From Natrarchaeobius chitinivorans (GTDB lineage Archaea > Halobacteriota > Halobacteria > Halobacteriales > Natrialbaceae), in assembly GCF_003841505.1 (NCBI RefSeq), contig NZ_REGA01000016.1:48320-112319 (forward strand): a DNA stretch of 64,000 nucleotides. Direction: 5' to 3'. The stretch's first letter is position 1; every line of letters starts with the position of its first letter. The notes beneath the pieces were generated by a model that saw nothing but the letters and a program-made list of their open reading frames with translations, was not told the DNA's origin and ran no database searches. Shown here one piece after another: positions 60,012-64,000 of the stretch. The position numbers were made by a program, and so were the translations under genes.

Positions 60012-60098
60012 GCACTCGAGCGTGAACCGGTGTCTCACCCCACGCCCCACGGCGAATCGAAACCCATAAAGACGACTCGAGATAACCAACAGATGCGT

Positions 60099-60170
60099 GC
60101 CTGGGTAGCTTAGCGGTAAAGCGCGTCCTTGGTAAGGACGAGAGCCCGGGTTCAAATCCCGGCCTAGGCT
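60099..60170 (+). tRNA. tRNA-Thr(GGT)
   Basis: 72 nt. Acceptor stem GCCTGGG pairs with CCTAGGC (one G-T), discriminator T. Anticodon stem CGTCC/GGACG with loop TTGGTAA gives anticodon GGT for ACC/ACU. D-arm TAGCTTAGCGGTAAAG and T-loop GGTTCAAATCCC are normal. CCA is not encoded. Its 3' end is the probable integration site of the element that follows. Confidence 0.95.
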
Positions 60171-60314
60171 TCATTCGGCCTTCTATCCTTTGTTTTCGGC
60201 GTTTCCCGTCGAATCAGCATGACTCAATTGAAAGGACGCGAGGGTGGTCCGATCCAAGTAGGGTCGATGCCGTCCCACGGTTTTGGAAAAGTATCGGGCA
60301 TACTGACAAAGGAA

Positions 60315-60320
60315 TTTAAA
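60315..60320 (+). promoter_or_regulatory. TATA box of the integrase gene
   Basis: TTTAAA 30 bp before the ATG at 60350, suggesting a leaderless transcript. Confidence 0.5.
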
Positions 60321-60349
60321 CTTTGGCGGCTAGCTAGACTAGCTTTTCC

Positions 60350-61486
60350 ATGGAGAGGCTGAATACCATGGAATCTGAAAACAAAGTTGATGGAATAGTT
60401 CTTATCACAAGCGAGGCGGAAAAGTACCTGAATCCGCGTCAGAAAATCTCTTACAGAACCCATAGAAAAGAGTTGGCAGAGTGGATGCTATCTCTCGGAA
60501 AAAATCCAGGGAAGGCTGATGGCTACAGCTACACAACGGCGAAGAACCGTATGAACCGTCTTGATCTGTTCTACCGTTTTGTCTGGGACAAAGAAGGCCG
60601 GTATGTCCAAGACCTGTCTACGGATCACGCCGATGATTGGATGCGGGAGTTAGCAACCAAAGACTACAAAGAATCCACGAAGTGCCACTATCAGAAGGCT
60701 GTTCAGACCCTGTTCAAATGGAAACGCCACGAACGGAACAGTAACACGGAGTGGGAACCGGTAATCAGGTACAGCGATCCTTCCACGAGTTACCAGCCAC
60801 GAGACTACTTGACCCGGGAGGACCGTAGAAAGCTTCGTGAAGCCGCATTAGAGTACGGAAGCGTTCCTCACTACAACTCTGTAACCCCGAGTGAACGTGA
60901 ACGTTGGAAATCTTATCTGGCTCAGCGTTTTCAGAAGCCGAAAGAAACTGTCTCTAAACGTGACTGGCTTCGTGCGAACTCGTTCAAGTATACCTCGATG
61001 ATCTATACCGCGTTGGATGCCGGGTTACGGCCTGTCGAAGTCGGTAACGCGAATACTCGATGGATCGATACCGATAACCAAGTACTCCGGATTCCTCGGG
61101 AAGAGTCCTCGAAGAACCGGGAGAACTGGACCGTCGCATTGAAACCCGAAACCGCATCGATCCTGAAACAGTGGCTCGAGGAACGAGAACAACACGAAAA
61201 GTACGAAGGAGAGATGGCTTTGTGGCTTACCAAGTACGGAAACAGGTACGACAAAGACTCGTTCAGAACAGTCTTCCGAAATATAGCCTCGGAGGCAGGA
61301 CTTGACCTCGAGAATAGAGACCTAACGCCTTACAGTATACGCCACAGTACAGCCACATATATCACGGATGATGCGGGGCTGGCGGTAGCCGCAGAACAGT
61401 GTCGGCACAAATCACGGAGAACAACAGAGAAGTATGTACATAGTTCGGTGGATCGACAGTCGGATGCAGTAAACAAGCTGGACTGA
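60350..61486 (+). CDS. Tyrosine recombinase / integrase
   Basis: A 378-residue site-specific recombinase. The N-terminal SAM-like core-binding domain contains SYTTAKNRMNRLDLFYRFVW (about 64-83). The catalytic domain has Arg I in DAGLRPVEVGNANTRW (about 222-237), then TPYSIRHSTATYITDDAGLA (His-x-x-Arg region, about 326-345), the second His in EQCRHKSRRTTEKYVHSS, and the nucleophile Tyr in EKYVHS (about 365). All catalytic residues appear intact. ATG 60350 used; ATG 60368 also in frame. It starts 180 bp from the tRNA that it probably targets. Confidence 0.9.
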   Translation: MERLNTMESENKVDGIVLITSEAEKYLNPRQKISYRTHRKELAEWMLSLGKNPGKADGYSYTTAKNRMNRLDLFYRFVWDKEGRYVQDLSTDHADDWMRELATKDYKESTKCHYQKAVQTLFKWKRHERNSNTEWEPVIRYSDPSTSYQPRDYLTREDRRKLREAALEYGSVPHYNSVTPSERERWKSYLAQRFQKPKETVSKRDWLRANSFKYTSMIYTALDAGLRPVEVGNANTRWIDTDNQVLRIPREESSKNRENWTVALKPETASILKQWLEEREQHEKYEGEMALWLTKYGNRYDKDSFRTVFRNIASEAGLDLENRDLTPYSIRHSTATYITDDAGLAVAAEQCRHKSRRTTEKYVHSSVDRQSDAVNKLD

Positions 61487-62120
61487 CCCTGGTTTCGCTT
61501 GAGTTGTAGCCAACCGTTATACGGTGTATAGTCGTTCGGTGTTTCAAGGCTGATTTAGACCTGTTTTTCAAAGCCGTGTGTTTTGAGGTGGTGCTGGTTT
61601 GATCTGTAAGCATTTCGGCGGTTTCGGCAGAAATGAAGAACGGTTAGTGCTTGGAGAGGGGGAGTTCGGCGGTTTCGGCATATCGGAATATACAGCTCTG
61701 TTGACTCTCACTTCATATATGGATGAAGGACAATACAACACTCAGATTTTGTTCTATCTCATGGGAAATCCTCTCTACAGAAAAAGGGTCATTCGTCACT
61801 AGCTTAGTTTCGTGAGGGCAACAGAGCATATTTACTATGTTCAAATCAGGTTGCTGAGTGATTCAGTAGTATTTCCGGTATTTCCCGACTTCAACGAGGA
61901 CGAGCTGCCGCCGAGGTAGGTATTCCCGGTATTTCCGGATATCGGAATATACAGCTCTGTTGACCTCACTCCCACTATTGGAATGAAAGAAATGGCTCAG
62001 CCTGGTTTTTTCAAAAACAAGTCTTCAGAAGAGAAACCATGTCTCTTTACAGTCGAAGTGATCATCCAATTCTAACGAAATTTTCGTGAGGTCAACAGAG
62101 CATACTACACTGAAACACGT
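61487..62120. other. Non-coding part of the element with paired inverted repeats
   Basis: Over 600 bp without a convincing protein. Besides the two modules at 61680-62114 it holds GGCGGTTTCGGCA twice (about 61617 and 61668) and two GTATTTCCGGTATTTCC-type blocks (about 61869 and 61920). The density of repeats suggests a control or replication region of the element. Confidence 0.5.
61680..62114. repeat. Two tandem inverted-repeat modules
   Basis: Module 1 (61680-61832) and module 2 (61939-62114) each start ATATCGGAATATACAGCTCT then GTTGAC(T/C)CTCACT and end CGTGAGG(G/T)CAACAGAGCATA, the complement of the start. The interiors (about 100-120 bp) differ. Module 2 ends 7 bp before the lipoprotein stop codon. 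Confidence 0.75.
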
Positions 62121-63566
62121 TTACAACGCAGCCTGTTCGATGTCGCTCCAGCTAACTCCCTCTGTTTGTTCGTTATATCTGTCTGCTAGTTCTTGGCTGA
62201 TTGAGAGAACGACATGATCTCTGTTTTCTTCACTGTTTTTGTAGAGGAAGCTTCGGTGACCTTGTGGTCCGTAGTAGTGTGCTGCCGTGTACAGTTGTTT
62301 TGCGCGTTCGTAGTGTCCGTCCTGTCCGTAGCGATCGTTTTGGATAGCGTCCATTCCTTCGAGGACTGTTGAGTCATTAATACTGATTCCCTGTATACTT
62401 TCAGAGTCTGTTCCTATTCGAGCTGCTCCTACATAGGCTGCTACGCCTAAACCTTTCTTTCTTCTGTATGTCTGTATTCCTTGTTCTGGATCTGGTTCCC
62501 CTGTGTGGTAGTCGACTATGGGTGAGAATCTTGAGGTACTGGCCTGTATTCTTGCAGGCCCTACCCATCCAGCAGGATCTGATGTTATTACTTCATCAGT
62601 CTCAGGAAGGTAGTGGTAGCTCATGCCGTGTCCAGAGTTACTTGCGTTGAACGGGATTAATTCTTCTTCTAACTCAACTTCATGGTGTTGTTTGACGAGT
62701 TCTGCCTGAATATGCGCCATTTCTTCGGCGTTTGTGCTTGGGGATCCTTGCCCAGTTGCTCTGTATGCTTGTCTCCAGGCTACTAACCCATCGTTGAGCA
62801 TGTCTATTCGGTCTTCCGGCCAGTCTAGGCTTTCATACTGGTCGGTGTTCCATGTGTCTTCACCGTGACTGTATTCTAGTCCGATTTGGTCCGGTGTGAT
62901 TTCTAGATCGAAGTCTATCCGGTTTTCTTCACGTGTTCTCTCTGGTATTGATTTCTGGTTGTAAGCTGTATCCGCATATTCCAGCTGGTGTTCATGATAT
63001 TTTTCTCTTTCTTCTATGTGGTATTCGTCCAAGTTTTCTATTGTGTTGAAATTATACGGTGTTTCATCTTCGCTGTCGTAGATAAACGTGTCCGGCAACT
63101 CTTTCTGGACTGTTAGTGTGTCTTGAAGTGTTTCTCCATCAACTTCCGCGTACAGCGTTAGTTCTGTTTCCAGTTCTGGTAGAACGTCTTCAGAAAGTTC
63201 CTCTGTGTACTCGGTTTCCTCACCATTGATCTCGAGGTAGAGTTCGTCGGGTTCAATTCCCTCGCTACCAGGTTCGAGAGTGTAGGATAGTTCGCTGGCG
63301 TATTCGCCGGCGACCTGATCCTCTTCAAATGGTTGTTCAAGGTCAAGCGAAGAAAGATCAATACTAGAAGCAGAAAAACCCAAACTATACTCTTCACCGT
63401 TCTCCGAATTATGATCGTTGTCTGAATCTTGACCAAGGTCCGACCCTTGTTCGTTCTCCTCAGAATTGTCATCCAGTAAGTCGGCGCAACCTGCTAAACC
63501 GGTTGCTATACCTGCAGCTCCGGTTCCAATCAGTTTTCGGCGAGAGTAGAGATCTTCACGGCTCAT
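62121..63566 (-). CDS. Tat-type lipoprotein of the integrated element, unknown
   Basis: A 481-residue secreted protein. The signal SRRKLIGTGAAGIATGLAGC (about 8-27) is a twin-Arg lipobox. The mature part starts with an acidic Asp/Glu/Asn linker, then beta-rich blocks such as LSYTLEPGSEGIEPDELYLE, and a C-terminal half with Tyr/His-rich GHGMSYHYLPETDEVITSD. Lower GC than the host genes and an Asn/Glu-rich composition fit a mobile-element origin. No family recognised; a surface or spike-like role in a virus is possible but only a guess. Confidence 0.75.
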   Translation of the reverse strand: MSREDLYSRRKLIGTGAAGIATGLAGCADLLDDNSEENEQGSDLGQDSDNDHNSENGEEYSLGFSASSIDLSSLDLEQPFEEDQVAGEYASELSYTLEPGSEGIEPDELYLEINGEETEYTEELSEDVLPELETELTLYAEVDGETLQDTLTVQKELPDTFIYDSEDETPYNFNTIENLDEYHIEEREKYHEHQLEYADTAYNQKSIPERTREENRIDFDLEITPDQIGLEYSHGEDTWNTDQYESLDWPEDRIDMLNDGLVAWRQAYRATGQGSPSTNAEEMAHIQAELVKQHHEVELEEELIPFNASNSGHGMSYHYLPETDEVITSDPAGWVGPARIQASTSRFSPIVDYHTGEPDPEQGIQTYRRKKGLGVAAYVGAARIGTDSESIQGISINDSTVLEGMDAIQNDRYGQDGHYERAKQLYTAAHYYGPQGHRSFLYKNSEENRDHVVLSISQELADRYNEQTEGVSWSDIEQAAL

Positions 63567-63936
63567 CAGTTGTTATTTGAGTATTTGAAAAACAGGTTTC
63601 AAATAATTACCGGCAAGTAAACACACTAGTTCGAACCGAAATACCGTACTCAACCCTCTAGACCTATTTAAACTCTAGTCGACAGTATTTCTCTTGTAAA
63701 CCTCAAACGAAACAAGGAGTACCGGAAACAACGAGAATGAAAGGCTATAAACCGCTAATATCGATGCGGGTCCTGCCACTCTATTAACGGTTCAAAGGCT
63801 GCCAAACGAAGAAAGGATAATCGAGCTCAAGCGAACCGGCGTGTAACCTGTTCTCCTTGGTTCTGGTGAATCGCCAGACAGCGACGACTTGATCCGTCAG
63901 AACTAGGGAGTTGAAGCGGGAAACGGCGGATGTTCT
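63567..63936. other. AT-rich non-coding region of the element
   Basis: Holds the operator-like inverted repeat near 63582 and the left arm of the inverted repeat at 63913. No open frame with recognisable product. Confidence 0.4.
63582..63605. promoter_or_regulatory. Perfect 9-bp inverted repeat upstream of the lipoprotein gene
   Basis: TATTTGAAA-AACAGG-TTTCAAATA, 16 bp upstream of the lipoprotein start. A typical size for a dimeric repressor site. Confidence 0.55.
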
Positions 63937-63957
63937 ATGTCCAAAATTTCCCGCTTC
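63913..63957. promoter_or_regulatory. 11-bp inverted repeat spanning the start of the last gene
   Basis: GAAGCGGGAAA (63913-63923) and TTTCCCGCTTC (63947-63957). The right arm lies within the first codons of the partial gene at 63937, so it could fold in the mRNA and cover the start, or serve as an operator. Confidence 0.5.
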
Positions 63958-64000
63958 ACTGGGAAGGTAGTGACATTGGCTAAAAGTGCTGTTGGTGGCC
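63937..64000 (+). CDS. Start of an unknown element-encoded protein (partial)
   Basis: An ATG at 63937 opens a frame that runs off the window: MSKISRFTGKVVTLAKSAVG. The 21 visible residues are basic and amphipathic. Too short to assign. Other ATGs nearby hit stops quickly. Confidence 0.35.
   Translation, partial: MSKISRFTGKVVTLAKSAVGG

Larger units (their letters stand above)
60171..64000. mobile_element. Integrated element next to tRNA-Thr (right end outside window)
   Basis: Immediately after tRNA-Thr the base composition falls and stays AT-richer to the window edge. The region holds a tyrosine integrase facing away from the tRNA, paired inverted-repeat modules, a lipoprotein gene and a partial gene. 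That is the usual layout of a haloarchaeal provirus or integrative plasmid. No second copy of the tRNA 3' end is visible, so the right boundary lies beyond 64000. Confidence 0.75.

Noticed and set aside
61599..61802. A 67-codon ORF in the element's non-coding region
   Set aside because: It runs across the inverted-repeat module, starts at a weak position and has no recognisable product.

Overview
The window is a chromosomal stretch of an extremely halophilic archaeon (class Halobacteria). The evidence is high GC with abundant CTCGAG, very acidic predicted proteins, Tat-type signal peptides and lipoboxes, and genes typical of haloarchaea: FixABC-type electron-transfer flavoprotein, a HGPRTase-like protein, Pus10, aIF5B, Nob1, SecF/SecD without SecA, RNA polymerase epsilon, HxlR regulators and many small zinc-finger proteins. 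The style resembles Natrialba, Natrinema or Haloterrigena relatives, but I cannot assign a genus.

Layout. 1-3.1 kb: an etfB-etfA-fixC operon that runs off the left edge. 3.3-8.5 kb: MscS channel, bactofilin-like protein, small haloarchaeal proteins, a frameshifted enzyme remnant, HNH protein, DUF192 protein, phosphoribosyltransferase. 8.7-20.5 kb: LeuA/CimA-type synthase, two copies of a conserved putative structured RNA each followed by a paralogous Cys4 mini-protein (10.4 and 18.1 kb), an orphan Fe-S subunit, an AT-rich patch with a lipoprotein next to tRNA-Ser(CGA), MoxR ATPase, CBS protein, and a divergent HxlR/Cys-rich pair sharing a palindromic operator. 20.7-33 kb: PEP carboxylase, MFS transporter, alcohol dehydrogenase, a MoaB-like protein with a 5-FTHF cyclo-ligase relative, and pyrG/guaA on the minus strand. 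33-47 kb: aIF5B opposite PRC-barrel and Nob1 genes, CPBP protease, Pgi, SecF-SecD, Na+/Ca2+ exchanger, RNase HII, Pus10, HtrA-like lipoprotein. 48-60 kb: RlaP-type nucleotidyltransferase, RNA polymerase epsilon, NAD kinase, RecA/KaiC-like ATPase, Usp, NAD synthetase, GNAT, enoyl-CoA hydratase. 60.1 kb to the end: tRNA-Thr(GGT) followed by a lower-GC integrated element with a tyrosine integrase and a lipoprotein.

Several genes serve shared pathways: NadK and NadE (NAD(P)), PyrG and GuaA (nucleotides, both glutamine-amidotransferase type), SecF and SecD (export), aIF5B and Nob1 (ribosome maturation and initiation), Pus10 and RNase HII (nucleic-acid maintenance).

Intergenic DNA is rich in repeats. 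A family of about 87-bp palindromes with ends like CTGATACGG occurs at least six times plus two diverged copies, and in several cases the element end supplies the TGA stop codon of the neighbouring gene. The strongest candidate for something undescribed is the duplicated RNA module, which has conserved promoter spacing, conserved hairpins and two mutually exclusive pairings.
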